Shown here one piece after another: positions 1-12,700 of a stretch of DNA of 64,000 nt (positions within the stretch are counted from its first letter, which is position 1; each line of letters opens with the position of its first letter). The stretch comes from Climacteris rufus. Its lineage: Eukaryota; Chordata; Aves; Passeriformes; Climacteridae. The stretch lies in contig VZRZ01001998.1 of the NCBI GenBank assembly GCA_013398175.1, positions 3,550,046 to 3,614,045 on the forward strand, given 5' to 3'. A program made the position numbers and the translations under genes. The notes under the pieces are model-generated. The model saw nothing but the letters and a program-made list of their open reading frames with translations. It did not search any database and had not been told where the DNA came from.

Positions 1-2040
1 GCAGGCACAGCATTAGCCAATGAGAGAGACATTAATTAAGTTGTTTATCAAAAGTAAGAAATAAAACAAGCATATTTTTGCTGTTGGCTTCACAGAAAGT
101 GCAATCAGCATTTTCAGACTGCAAGGTAGTCTCTCTTTGTGTTTGTTTTGGCTGACTGACATTCCCTCGCCAATAATGTGCTACTGCTTGCTTTTTTTAT
201 TTAGGAATTGCTAAATTGAAATAACTGAAAAGCTTCTAAACAATATTCCAGCACTCCCTTAACAGCACATGAAACACTCAGGAATTTCCCCAAGTTTGTT
301 TTATAACTCCATGGCTCCTATTTACCCCCTTTTCCCCACACAGCACTTTGGTACAGGGGCAGATGAGAAGCTGGATAATCTCAATTACATGTGATGGCAG
401 ATGGGGTGAACTGGTACAAAGAACAATGTCTCTCATTTGAAATTTCTGTTCCTTATCTGTCTTAAAGAGATCATTCTTGTTGGCCTGGACTGGTGCCTTT
501 GATGGATGGGTCAGCAGCAAGAATCTATGTGAGCAAATGAGTAAGATGCACATCTCATCCCTCAAACCATAATGAAAATTTTTATGAGATTGGATTCATG
601 CTCTGAGATGACCTAAGAATATGTTCCTGCTTTTTTACATATTACAATTTAGTTATCTAGTGACTGCATGAAGTTGAGCCAGCACCAACCATTCCTGAAG
701 CAACTCACACACAGATGGTGCTAATTTAAGCAGGTATTTAATATTAAATTAATTTTTAAAACAGCAGCACAACAAACTTTTCCAATCCTAAGTGTTCTGA
801 TAATCTTTTTGAAGCAACACAGCTGCTAACAAAAATCTGAAGATGGAGTTTTATGGGCAGAAAAACTACATTGCCAGAAGTTGCTCAGTCCTATCTTTTT
901 TTCCTTAATTAGCACGTAGTGAGACTACAGAACTAATCTACAAGAAATATCTGTACACATCTGAGAGCAAAGGATGACATAATTTATGCTTCATTACACA
1001 TACCCCCACTTCTGCGTTGCCAAAACTGACCATAGGTGGGATCTCCTTTCTCTAAACTTCATTCCTGCAAAATTGCTGTTAATGATAAATTTGTAGAAAA
1101 AGTTGAAAAATTCCCCCTCCCATCTTGTGAGAAGGATCAAGGTGGGTCTCAAAAACTTCTGTTCTTAAAGCTGTTACAGAAGTTCCCCCCCAAAAACTTT
1201 GCTATCACGAAAAGAAGTATTTCAGAAGTTCTTGGTGAATTTTTCATAAAAGTTTAGCACCTCTAAAAGCTGTTGGTTGATGATTTAGTGACATGAACTG
1301 ACAATTATTCAGGAAAACCATTCACTTTCTTTGCTCAGCCCATGTTGAGCTTGCTTGAGCTTGTGTTTCCTCAGCAAGGCCATTCCCTGCTAAAAATGAC
1401 ATTTAGCAGGTAGAGATTCATTCCTTCATCCTCTCTCTTGCATGATGGGAAAAGATTGAATTTTCTTTCAATTATTAAAAGCCAAGAATAACGATACCCA
1501 AAAGAAGGTGAAGAAGTACAACAAAAATATGTATCAACTATTATGGTCTGGACAATGAAATACAAAAATGTGATGAAGAATATACACAATCAGCACATAA
1601 TTTATTGATCGCCCTTTCTCCAATGAAGGGCCATCAGCTGGTTTAAAAGTAAAATTACAGACTAAAATAACAGCAGAGAGAGATAAAAATTATGAGGGTC
1701 ACACAAGGGGAAAAAGATGTATCTTCAGCAAAGATTTTTAAATGAGATGGAGAGTCAATGAGGCAGAGAAATACAGGAAAGCCCTTCTGTGCCAGAAAGA
1801 ATTGCAGAAAAGCAGGTGCTTTTAGCATTGGTGGGGAAATGTTGAGTGGCAGCATTGGAAAGAAATCGAAAAAAGCAAAGCAGACACTCCTGAAATAAAC
1901 TGCCCTAATCCTGCTTTTTAGAATGTCTATTAATTACATTAGCATAATGGAAGTTGTCTGAAAGGCCAGACAAAATGAGAAGAAAATAAATGACTTGTGC
2001 TAACAAATGTGCTCACCAGTTACACGGCGGCAAACGTGAG
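1..2040. other. AT-rich noncoding DNA, nothing recognised
   Basis: This is unique-looking AT-rich sequence with many stop codons in all frames. The only open frames are under about 100 codons and have no recognisable domain. I see no repeat, RNA gene or clear regulatory cluster. Confidence 0.6.
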
Positions 2041-2560
2041 CCTGAATTGTACAGAAGTCATGGACTGCATCTCCCCCATCTCACATGAGCTCTGCAATTC
2101 TCCTTCCCAAATCCCCAGCCCTGCCCTGCTGCCTGCACACCAACTCCACAGCAACTTTTTGCTGCCACCACCATCACTGATGTCGCTCCTGTTCCTGTGT
2201 CAGGGACCTGCACGTTCCTGGTCACTGAGCCCAGCTGCTCCCAGCTCGGTGCACTCAGGGTCGAGGCAGGAAAAAGGCAACAGGTGAAAGAAAAATGGCA
2301 AGTGCTTGACCACAGAAATAAAGTTCAAAGGATCTGCAGCAGTGGGCAGAAAGTTTAACATAAACTGGAAAACAGAAAGGTCGTTTTTTAACAGCATAAA
2401 GAAATAAACGCTGGGACAATTTACTGGGCATGGGATGAATTCTCCTTGGGTTGAATCTTTGAGCTGGGCTGGATGTGCTCCTCAGACACTGACGGAGCTC
2501 AGCTGGAAGGTGCAGGCTTCTCCCAGGAACAGCCTGGTGAAGTTTCACAGCCCTGATGAC
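2041..2560. other. Modestly GC-elevated, C-rich noncoding segment
   Basis: Base composition shifts from AT-rich to C-rich (runs such as CCCAGCCCTGCCCTG) without many CpGs. Overlapping short open frames on both strands are what GC-rich DNA gives by chance. No domain is visible. It could be an eroded repeat or an isochore fluctuation. Confidence 0.4.
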
Positions 2561-3049
2561 ACAAGAGGTCTTTACCCATCGTCACTGTGGTCCTCTAACA
2601 CATTTCTGTTTGCTCAAGTGTGCAGTCCATGAGCAATCTGGCTCCACAGACTGCACCTTCCACTGCAAATTCACCCCACTGAGTGTAAAATTCCTCATGG
2701 GAGACTCGGAATCATTGCAAGTGGTGAACTCCTTAGAACATGGCATAACTTTGCATGCTGTGGATGTAAACAGACTCTTTGCACTCAGTAATTATGTACA
2801 CAATTATTTTGCAGTTTTAATATTTTGGTGAAATTTAAACTTCTTAAGAAAAATTATTGCAATGGTCTGTCAGTTCATAATTGCACATGCCCCCTCCAAA
2901 CATCTTTGTTCTTTAGAAGCATGCATTGAGAACAGGCAAGAAGGTTTAAACCTGTGCCCCGATGGCCAGGTTATATAAAATCCATTAACAAATTTAACTG
3001 TGTCTCATATAGAAATCAAATGGTGTCCTTGAGGTTATTTGAATGGACT

Positions 3050-3835
3050 TTGAGGCTGACTCTGGAGCTGCTGGTGGATACCCCAGTGAGGGAGGTGATG
3101 TCCCTCAGCCAGGGCAGCTGCTGTCCCCGTGTCCTGCAGGAGCCCTGGCTGGGCTGTCAGGATGAGGCACCAGGGCTCTGGTGCTGTTCAACACTGAACA
3201 ATTCCACGGACACTGCCACCCCTCCTGGGCCAGGGGATGAGCAGCCACAGCAGCTCTTTGCTGTGCCCATCCATCTGGGTGTTCTGGCACTGCTGAGGGG
3301 GACACAGAACTGTGCAGGAACCTCCCCACAGCGTGGGAGAACCTCCTCGCCCAGCCCTCCATCCTGAGGCACACAAGGCAGGAGCTCCTGCTTCCTGCAG
3401 GGCTGTTACACCCTCCACACCCCAGGTGAAATGCTCAGTACTAAACAAGAATGAAATCTCTCAGAGTACCAAGCTAGTGCAGAATATTGTACTAATTTAT
3501 ATGTAACTTTTCACAACAACTTTGCAGATATATTTGAAGAACAGGTCATGACAATACCAGACTGAGCTGTTTTCAAATAACGCCTGAATGTTTGTCCTTG
3601 AATTGTCAAATGCAACAAAATAAAAAATATTAATTATTCAACTGTGATGTTGCATTTAAATTGAAGACTTTCTGTGGCTGTTAGAACACCTCAGCATGAG
3701 CTAGACAGCAGAGCAGTTCCCTGAGCTGCTCTGAGCCTGCCCCAGCCCTGCTGTGCCTCTGAGCGTGGCCACAGGGAGGGCAGGGGAGGCCCAGGACTGC
3801 ATTAGCCAGGGTGTGAGCAGCTGATGAGCTGTGCT
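3050..3835. other. GC-elevated island (3050-3430 and 3690-3835)
   Basis: Two GC-richer patches sit in AT-rich DNA, with CTG/CAG-type words and few CpGs. Four overlapping open frames on both strands (up to 137 codons) cover the first patch. They share no recognisable protein family and have no splice-site logic that I can defend. The segment between them (3431-3690) is ordinary AT-rich DNA. Confidence 0.4.
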
Positions 3836-3840
3836 GATTC

Positions 3841-5033
3841 ATTTCCAGAGAGATCTACTTGCAGATGATTGGGTTTCAATCCTTGACCTACAAAATTTTA
3901 AGCATCACTTCACTCATATTAGAGATTTTGTATATAGGTAAAATATAGATTATGAATTACTTCTAAGCCAGCAGCAAAGTCCTTTACAGTCAAAATCATT
4001 TTACTGAAGATTTGTTTAACAACAAAATTAAAGAAATCCTTCCCAACTCAACTGTAAATTAAGCTTAAAGTTGGTAGAACTGATTGTTGTTAAGTACATA
4101 ACTAACTGAAGTGAAAGTGAGTATAGTTATAGTCAGACACCAACAGTTTCACCCAAGAGTTCTTATATCAGAAATAAAAAACTCCAATTGCACATGTTCA
4201 GTCTACTCCTCTCTACCAGAGCTCACCCATGCTAAAAGCATTAGTTCAGTTCTAAATACGTTTGTCTTTGCACTAAACCAAGAAAATGCAGATTCCTTGT
4301 GGAACATGTGGGAAAGAACACAATCCCTGTAACTGAGCTGTCACTGCAGTCACTGTGCTCATCTCTGTCACCAGCCCTGACACCTTTATGATGACATGAC
4401 AGCACAGTCCCAGAACCTGTGCTTTGTCTTCTCAAAGTCAACCTGTAAAGTTAATCCTTCCACTGCTTAGAACAATTTTAAAAGTCCTACAATTATAACT
4501 TCAGATGTATTTGTTAGCCATTGTTATCCAATGGAGGCATTTATTTTCCTTTCCCAGAATGAAGCTCCTCAAGTACATCAATATTGTAAACAAATGTTTT
4601 AGGTGACAGCAGAAGATCAAAACCACTCACCCCTTGTTAATAACCAATGGGTTAAAATAACATCATACATTTCTTTATTTCAAGTATGAGTATTTATTTG
4701 ATAAAACAGGTCATTTAATTTCATGTACTTAGAGTAAATTGTGATTACAGTGTACTAACTTGTCCTTATCCTTACTATGACATCCCTGAAATCAGTGTCA
4801 ATGGAGAAGTGCTAAGAACACATCATGCAAACAAACCAGGGAGGCTCCCCAGTAGTCAGAAACCAAACTAAACAAGTCTGGCAACACTTAAATATTAAGT
4901 TCATTTTGTTGATAGACTGCCATGATTGCTCAAAAGTAAATCAAAATAATTATCAGAAAATAATATCCAGGAATGAAACAAGAGTATTTATAATAAAACT
5001 TATTAACGTTAGTATAAATGTTTATTTATGCAA
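3841..5033. other. AT-rich noncoding DNA, nothing recognised
   Basis: AT-rich sequence with dense stop codons. No repeat array, RNA gene or coding exon is visible. Confidence 0.55.
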
Positions 5034-5068
5034 ATATACATACATATATATACACACACACACATATA
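5034..5068. repeat. TA/CA microsatellite
   Basis: This is a compound dinucleotide tract. ATACATA leads into alternating TA and then about eight CA steps before returning to TATA. Such tracts are polymorphic and of no specific function. Confidence 0.85.
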
Positions 5069-5439
5069 GAAAGGTATAAAATCTGATCCTTGCTTTTAAC
5101 CCCACAAAAAGAGAAATGGAAGGAAAATAGATTTCGTTGTAATTGAGGTTGAAAGAGCCACATTGCATTTATGACCCCAGTATGGAATTTCAGGTCAACA
5201 GCTCCAAACTTTGTGTTTCACTTGCATAACAGAGAAAACACCACCAAGGCTCAGCAGGGAAATGACACCAGCCCTGTCTGCTCCCTGTGCCTCGGTGCAT
5301 TTATGGCACTGAACAACCTGGGCTAGGACAGGCTCACCTGGGAGCAGGAGGAGGGACAGCAACTGGAGGTGTTTCCTCCTGTCAGAACTGTACCTCTGCT
5401 CCCTTCAGCTTTACACGTGATTGCTGCAGCTTCAAGATT

Positions 5440-5905
5440 CCATGTTACATCTTTAATTGTGGGCATTTAGCAGACTGCCTCTTATTATTAAGATACTGCT
5501 GAATTTTATTGTCAATGTGGCCACAGGACAAGGCTAATAATTACCAGCACCAGAAGCAGCTTGTGGTTTTATATTACATTGAGGTAAATTACACTGGAAT
5601 TAGAGTGGATTACTTTTATCAAATGGGGAATAAGCTGTTAATTAACTCCCTGCTGTAGCAATCTTTTTCTGAGCTTGCAACTGTTATTAGCTCTAGATTA
5701 AACTGTTGAATTAATTTCCCACTTACTTACTATTTCAAGAGTTTTTAATTTACCTGGCAGCAGTTTTAATGGGAAATTGTATTAGTGAGCATAAATTGTT
5801 TTTGGGAAGGGTAAACAGTTTGTGATAATGTTTATTAAGTCGTTTTGTTTGAGCAAAAATATAATTGCAGTTTTAATTAGTGCATGGTTGTTGGAGTATT
5901 AGGTC
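5440..5905. promoter_or_regulatory. Candidate conserved noncoding element (homeodomain-site-rich)
   Basis: A compact AT-rich block has a high density of TAAT/ATTA cores, including GTTAATTAAC near 5637-5646 and several AATTAAT or TTAATTAG words. It has no simple repeat and no open frame longer than chance. This texture, varied words rather than low-complexity AT, is typical of developmental enhancers kept across amniotes. The call is an inference from motif density. An unconstrained AT-rich segment remains possible. Confidence 0.4.
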
Positions 5906-6014
5906 TGAGATTACATTATGGCATTCTGAGAAAACAATCGCCCAGGTAATCCCAGCATTTATGAGTGATAGCAGAGGGAAAGGCTGTGTCAACACTGCCC
6001 TGAGCCCTGGGTGT

Positions 6015-6072
6015 GCACACAAACACAAATTCACACAAATTCACACAAACACACATTTGTGCCACACACACA
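6015..6072. repeat. Imperfect CA-rich tandem repeat (10-bp unit)
   Basis: The decamer TCACACAAAT is repeated, flanked by CACACAAACA-type variants and CACACACA. It is a short low-complexity tract. The open frames across it on both strands reflect this composition. Confidence 0.8.
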
Positions 6073-6479
6073 AGCCAAGGAAGGGACAGGAGGTCCCTGA
6101 GCTCTCTGCCCCCCTGCTCCAGTCCCACCACTGCTCTCCCTGCTCACCAGGTCCCCTCTGTTGTCCTCAGGGTAATAGAAACTCCCTGCTCTGAAGGATT
6201 TGTAGGAACTAGACATGGAAGATACAATTCTGCTCAAAAGTGACCTGGAAAAAAAGAGTTACCTGGCTCAACCCACAGCCCCATCTCCAGGTGCTGAACT
6301 GTGCAGCCCAGGCTGGAAAAAGCATTTGCAGATAAAGGTTCTGGCTGGAAAATCAGCAACAGTGACTCCATCACAGCCTAAACCCAGCCATAAACACCCA
6401 ACCCAAGGAACATTTGTTCTTGGGGTTTGTTTGCCTCCATCAGCACTTTTGTCCTCTACTGCGTTCGAGGTGTGGTCAG

Positions 6480-6785
6480 TGTTAGAAGCCATTAAATGTT
6501 CTTCCAAAAGTCTGCAATATGCCTTTTTAATCCAAACATTAACATAAAAATGTTCAACTGAAGTTTATTCAATTAATTTTGGTTCTCGATTTATAAAGAT
6601 TTTACTATTCATGCAAAGGAAAATGACAATTAAGATGCAATGTGCTGACATGGAGTGGAGTTTTACAGCCTTTTTAATACAGATGTAATTTTAAAAATAA
6701 TAGATTTAAAATAGAAAAAAACAAAAACTAATAGTTTTGCTAAATTACCTTTTTATTACATGGTTTCAATTAGCATTCCCTCCTC
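6480..6785. promoter_or_regulatory. Weak candidate conserved noncoding element
   Basis: An AT-rich, non-repetitive block contains CAATTAATTTTGG, several TTTTTAAT words and CAATTAGCATT near its right end. It resembles the other homeodomain-rich blocks in the window, but the evidence is only motif density. Confidence 0.25.
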
Positions 6786-8890
6786 CTCCCACCCAATGTG
6801 GAGATTGTTCTCTCTTTGCTCTGAAGGAAATGATGAGATGATAGAAGTACAGAAGATACTTCAACCAAATGTTAGAGCCTCAATTGAAAACACAAGTACA
6901 CAGCATTCCCAGAATGATTTGTTGCAGCAAATTCTATAAAAGTTAACAGTTCTTAAAGATGTATATAACTTATGGAGCATGGTTCTTGCATATGGTAATA
7001 GATTATCCTACTAAACTCATCAGTTATTACATTTAATATGCACTATCCTAAAAATTACAAACAATAAAATGCTTTCAACCTGAATGTGGTTTTTCATGTC
7101 TTTGAAGTCATCAGAAAGCTGCAGTGGTTTTAGTTAAGGTATTACTCTGCAGCATGAGGAAAATGTTATACTACAGGTGCAGGGAAGATTTAATCCACAT
7201 GTAGTGAAGTTACATATGGATATAAACAATGGATTAATCCTTGGTTCCCTTCAGTTTTGACTCTCCCAGTCAGAAGAAAAATGGCCTAATTCTGAAATTG
7301 TATGGTTCCCTGTGTTGTCAACACCTTTTATTTCATCTGCAGAAAGTTCTGTGAGACAGAGCCCAACTGGTCATCATTTCATCATCATTTATAAAATAAA
7401 GATCACAAAATAGGTAGGAATATCCATATTGAGAGAAAGAACAGAGGTCACTGCTGGAGACCTTGTAAGTGAGTCCAGCACCGTAAAAGCCACCCAGCCT
7501 TTCCTGCAGGGCTCTAAGAACTGTGACAACCACAAGGACACTGAACTCAGGCAGCTCAGCTAGTCAAGTGAACAGAACCACAAAGAGACTCAAACCCTGT
7601 TCAAGGAAGCTTTAAACACCTGAAATCAGATTTCAGGATGTTCTAATAAGACCAAATTTAATACCTACTTGAGTACATAAAGTATTAATTCTCTTCCCTG
7701 ACTTAATGAGCACAGCTTTTAATGCTTGAGTTTCTGCAGCAAGAGTTCACGTTTGCAAACTCCAAACGCCTTCTCAGTATTTTTGATTATTCTCCTCTTA
7801 AGGCACAAACATTTTACCCTAACAAAATCAGTTTTATTTCCAGAAAGATCATAATATAAGCAGACTGACATATAGAACTATAGAGCTTAAGATTTCCACA
7901 AAGAAATCTGTTTGTCACCTCTGTTCTGTGATCTCCAACAAGAAAGGACACTTATGGTAAAGAATGCCCAGAAAAAGGAAGCCTGTGACCACAATATAGC
8001 AGAAATGGAATCCATCTCCAAAACCAATTTACTCAAGGATTCAATCCATGCAACTCTTAAATATCTGTTTTGTTTATGTTTTTAGAAAAAGAGTTGCCTA
8101 ATTAGAGCAAATAACTGAGAGCTTTCTGTAGAGAATTTCCTATTTATCTACCAGTAATACATGGCACTTATACTACCTTCGTATCTTATTCTCTATGATG
8201 GCATTCCTTAAAAAGGATATTTGTCAAATATAAACCTGTCAGGCTACAGAAGATCTGTGTTAAGATTAGCTCTCTATTCCACACCAGATTCATCGACCTG
8301 AATCTGCTTGACATCCCTATTACAGGACAGAAGTTAAGAACACAAGCAGGTTCAATCACTCTGCTCAGAATACAAAACCAGAGCTGTTAGATGAAAAAGT
8401 TTAAATTTCTTTTTTTAGAAACCTCATGGAACAGAAATCTATTGAGAGATTTATGGAAATCTATAGAGCTCCATTTGGTATGATGCTTTTTAGGTACATA
8501 CAAGCACACACACAAATCAATGGGAATCAGCACAGATCTTCCTACTAAGTCAGACAGCAATTTTATAGCTGTGATTCTTATGTCAAAAGCAGCAAATTTC
8601 AGACAGCTGTATAAAACAACAGCTAAACACAGCTTAGACCCAGAGCCAAAACCAGCCATTCATTCACATGAGATATAAATAGCAGTAAACACCTTGGATG
8701 TGAGGAGTCTTGAGCTTTGCAAACTTATCTGGGTTTCATCAGGAAAAAAACCAAAGTTCTTAAATCTGGGCAAACCCCACTATTAAAGCACATATATGCT
8801 GCTAAAACTGAATTTAACAATATCGAGAAGCTGGGAATAAAAGGACCATTAACAATATAAAAATCTTTCAAAGGTTAACAAGAAACACAG
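6786..8890. other. AT-rich noncoding DNA, nothing recognised
   Basis: Unique-looking AT-rich sequence. No tandem array, transposon terminus, coding exon or RNA gene was found. Short open frames of 60-90 codons on the minus strand have no family resemblance. Confidence 0.55.
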
Positions 8891-8904
8891 GTTCCAACGT
8901 TCTC

Positions 8905-9135
8905 AGCACGTCCATCCACGTGCGTGTGCCGCACGCTCTCCCCGCGCGCTCGGGCTGCTCCAGGTGGGAGCGTCGGGCACAGGATGCACAGGATGCACAG
9001 GAGGACACGTTCTCCAAGGAGCTGGGGAAGTGTTTCCCCCTCCCAGGACAGCAGCACAGCCAGGGAGGCTCCCGGGACAGGCAGGCACAGCGCGGAGCCC
9101 GCGCGCCGCAGCCGCCGCTCGGCGCGAGCCCTGTT
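8905..9135. promoter_or_regulatory. CpG-dense patch (small CpG-island-like segment)
   Basis: CpG dinucleotides are dense in two clusters (about 8905-8975 and 9085-9130) within otherwise CpG-poor DNA. The words include GCGCGC and a CACGTG E-box at 8917-8922. A tandem of a nine-base word (GGATGCACA) lies around 8982-8999. The patch abuts a conserved-looking AT-rich block on its right. CpG retention suggests an unmethylated regulatory element or an unannotated promoter. No exon can be assigned, and the overlapping open frames are composition artefacts. Confidence 0.5.
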
Positions 9136-9149
9136 GTGTCTGAGGCAGG

Positions 9150-9735
9150 TACGCTGTAAAATTTCAATGATGCCTTTAAATTCTAATGGTTTCAAGCTGC
9201 TGTAAACTTCTGCAGCCATCAAAAATAATCTGTCATGGGACTAAGGGGTATGAACATCATGTCAGAGCCATTCTGCTGTTAGATTTATTGGAGGGTAAAG
9301 CATGTCATTTATGCATCAACTCACAGGAGAAAAAAGCAATCCCTATGAAGTCAATCTAATAATAGACTGGAAAGCAATGATTACTGTTTCATGTGCAGCA
9401 GCTATTTGTAGCAGAAGTTGGCCTAATTCAGTAGGCCTTGCCTGTCAAAGCTCTGGGATTAGCAAGTGTTTAGAAGAAAATCTATCGGGAAACATCAAGA
9501 AACGGTTTAATGAGGAACAAAAGTCTTCATTGTTACATTTAATATTTGCTGAAACTTTTCCATTTGCACCACTACATTTCTAAAAAGCTTACTGGAAGTG
9601 ACATCCCAAATAGAATACAAATGTTGGGGGACTGCAACTTCAATTAACCTACCACGGTTCTCTGCAATTTCACTGCAAAAGTCTGCTCTCTCTCTTCTTA
9701 TGTAGGCGGAATGCCCCGAAATTGAGTGCAAGATT
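9150..9735. promoter_or_regulatory. Candidate conserved noncoding element beside a CpG patch
   Basis: This is varied, non-repetitive sequence next to the CpG-dense patch. It includes a forkhead-like TGTAAAC at 9201-9207, a TGTCAA word of the MEIS/TGIF type near 9443, and a bicoid/OTX-type GGATTAG at 9456-9462. A 93-codon plus-strand frame (9302-9583) crosses it but has no recognisable domain and no clear splice structure. I treat it as chance, with small-exon identity as the alternative. Confidence 0.4.
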
Positions 9736-12700
9736 TTTTAAAGACATGACTAATAATCATGGCATCACTGTACTACACACATTTTCCACCATGCAAATAT
9801 TTCATATCTATTGACTAATCAACTTCATCAGTCCCCACATGGCATAATCCAACTGCTGGAGGCATTTTAGAGGAGTGGAAGCAGATGACAGACATGTGTC
9901 AGTCAGAACCTGAACACACACGAGTGGCACAGTAGGACTGGGTGCCCAAAGATCCTGAGTGAGTCCCCACACCATCCTCGTGCCAGGAGCCAGGCACCTG
10001 GGAGTGCCTGAAACATTCTCACTTTTTGAAACTATTCAGAAGAAAACCCTCAAATCCCTTAATTAGGTTCAAGTTCTAATGTTAAATAACCCTGGGGAAG
10101 AGGCTGCCTTTCATCTTCCTTCATCCATTAAGTAAAATTAAAACTAACCCAGAGAAGATATTTCAATTCCCTTTCACTTACAGATATTGTTCATCATAGA
10201 ACACAATGAATGTCTCAAACTGAGAAAACAAGACATTCCTATCCAAATGAAAAATCAGGAGTGAATCTGACTAATACATACATTCCATAACTAATTCTCT
10301 CCAATGAAGTTCCCAGCAAGGAATGAAAAAGAACTAGAGGAAATAAGGCACTCCAGTGTACTTTCATGTGAATGCAAGAGACACATGAGGGAACATTTAC
10401 CAAACCACAACTTCACACCCTCCACCAGTGTCACAGTTAAACCAAGATCAACCAACATACTGCACTTCAGAAGGAGTTTCATTTTTAATCTGGGATTTAA
10501 TACAAAATGTAAGAGGAAGTTACTTACACTTTATTCCAACTTCCTGATGAAATTACTATAATCTTGGTAACTCATTTTAGATACATAAGACCATTTTTTA
10601 AAATTCTATTTTATAAAATAAAAAATCCAAATAAAGTTGAAAAAATTGTAAAAATGAGATTGAAGCAATTCAAAGTTTCTTGAGCACATTTTAATAAAGA
10701 TGCTTATGACCCCTTAGTACTTGTGAAAAATCATTTCACCACAGTATTTAACTGTTCCTCCAACCACAACTGAATGTGATCCCACAAAATCCATTGCAAA
10801 ATTTCCATTTATCACTCCACAAATGTAGAACAGAACTTGATGGTGCAGAAGATACAAGTATTGCAGTTGTATTACTGGTTATCATCCAGCAAAAATACAC
10901 GAGTGATAACATCAGATGTCACAGTTCACCCATTCTTTTGAAGACCAATATGATCTTCTTGAGCTGAAGAACAGGGAAACAGAAAATCAGCTCACTACCA
11001 GGAGCAGCTAGGTTCTCAATTAACACAGTGGCTAATCATCTTAGCCCTGAAAAATATGCAGGTAGTGAATCCCTAAACTAAACCATATTTTACTGTCTGC
11101 TTTTGATCTCATTGTCTTTTTCACTGCATCAGCACAGAGGTTCTACAGGGATGTTACACCAGTACAGCCTTGGACCACTGCTGCTCCAGAGATCAGAACC
11201 TGAACACCTGTCTGACCATTCCTCATCAAATTCCTGGTCCTGATCCCGGGCAGACACCCTTTGGATCTCGAGAGATTTGAGATTTATCTCTCATCCCAAC
11301 TTTCCCAATCCTCTTTTTGCAGGTGGCACAGACAGTGCTGGCTTGAGCACAGGAAACCTACCCAAAAGCAACCTCAGGATTTATTGCTTCCTATTTCTAC
11401 CTCTGTTGTATCAGTCCTTCTGTTTATTGCCTGGAAATAAACGCTAACTTGAAAGGAAAAGAAAAATGGTCACGGAACAATTTCTAGGATGGATCGGCTT
11501 TTCCAATCAGGAGCTGGGTGCAGAGGATTTTGGAGTGGGCCACAATATGGGAATGGCTCAGCTAATTGAGGGCAACCTCAAGGTCAGCACAAATTGTGGT
11601 GTAGACATAAAAGTCAAGGGCAAAAAAATAAAGAGGAAAGGCAGAGTAATATGATGCAAGGAAAAATGGAGATCAGGAGAGACAAAACAGAAAGGGAAGG
11701 ATGTGACCCTATCAATGGGAGAAAAAACTCTTCCCAGGATATTTTCCTGAGCACAATCTACAGTGAAAACGTCCCATCAATGAACACAAATTCTCAACAG
11801 GATTAGGACTCATGCTTAGCTAATACAGACTGATAAACTACTCTGAAGAAATATTATCTGTAATTAAAATTTTTAATGAAGCCGTTCCAAAACAGGAAGA
11901 CCAAAACAATTCATGGTGCATTTCCTTGGCATCTAATAGGTTTGAAAAAGACATTCTGGTGACGAATTTTCATCAATCTAACCCAGCTACAAACACGAAA
12001 CAGCCTTCTGAAGCTTTCCACAGAGTAATCTAATGAATTTCAGGAAAAAACTTGAGATCAATACATCCATACGTTACACAGGACTCCACAGGACAAGGGA
12101 AGTACTAAACCCACGTGGGCAGCACCCTCCCAATTGCCACTGAGAGATGGCAAAGCTTTCTGGGTCAGCTGAATTTGAATAATAGGGTGTTCTTAGCCCA
12201 AATAACCTATTGACTTCCATATCTAACAAAATAGAGAGACTCTTTCAAGTGCCTCCTAGATTTAGCAGCTGTTGCTCTGACACTGTCAGCAATGCATCCA
12301 TCTTAATCACAGTCTGAGCCTTTCAACTTTCCTTTCTTTTCCTTCCTTCCAGCCTTCCTTCCAGCCATCAGCTCGAAGCTCTGTGTGAGCATGAGTTAAA
12401 ACAACACCTCTGGTTTGTCCTGCATGAAGCCTCTTTGTTTTAGCATCTGATACATGTGCATTTACCACTTTCTGTCCTGCACATATAGGAAGCTATCTAT
12501 ATTTGGATGCCTATGGGAGGTGCCCCCAGGCTGTTTCTGCTTTGCTTTCTGAAGCACTGTGCTGTAGCAACTCCCCTGTAACTTGCCTTGCCCATCACCA
12601 CAGGCATCTTACTTTTTATCCTCATTTTTCTTTTTGATTTTTCTTTGCTTGAAATAAAAGACTCCATATGTTTTGCTCTTTTTTTATTGGAGGATGTTAA

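Noticed and set aside
3860..3880. tRNA B-box-like word (GGTTTCAATCC), also near 33677
   Set aside because: It departs from GGTTCGANTCC. No A-box or acceptor-stem complementarity was found around it.
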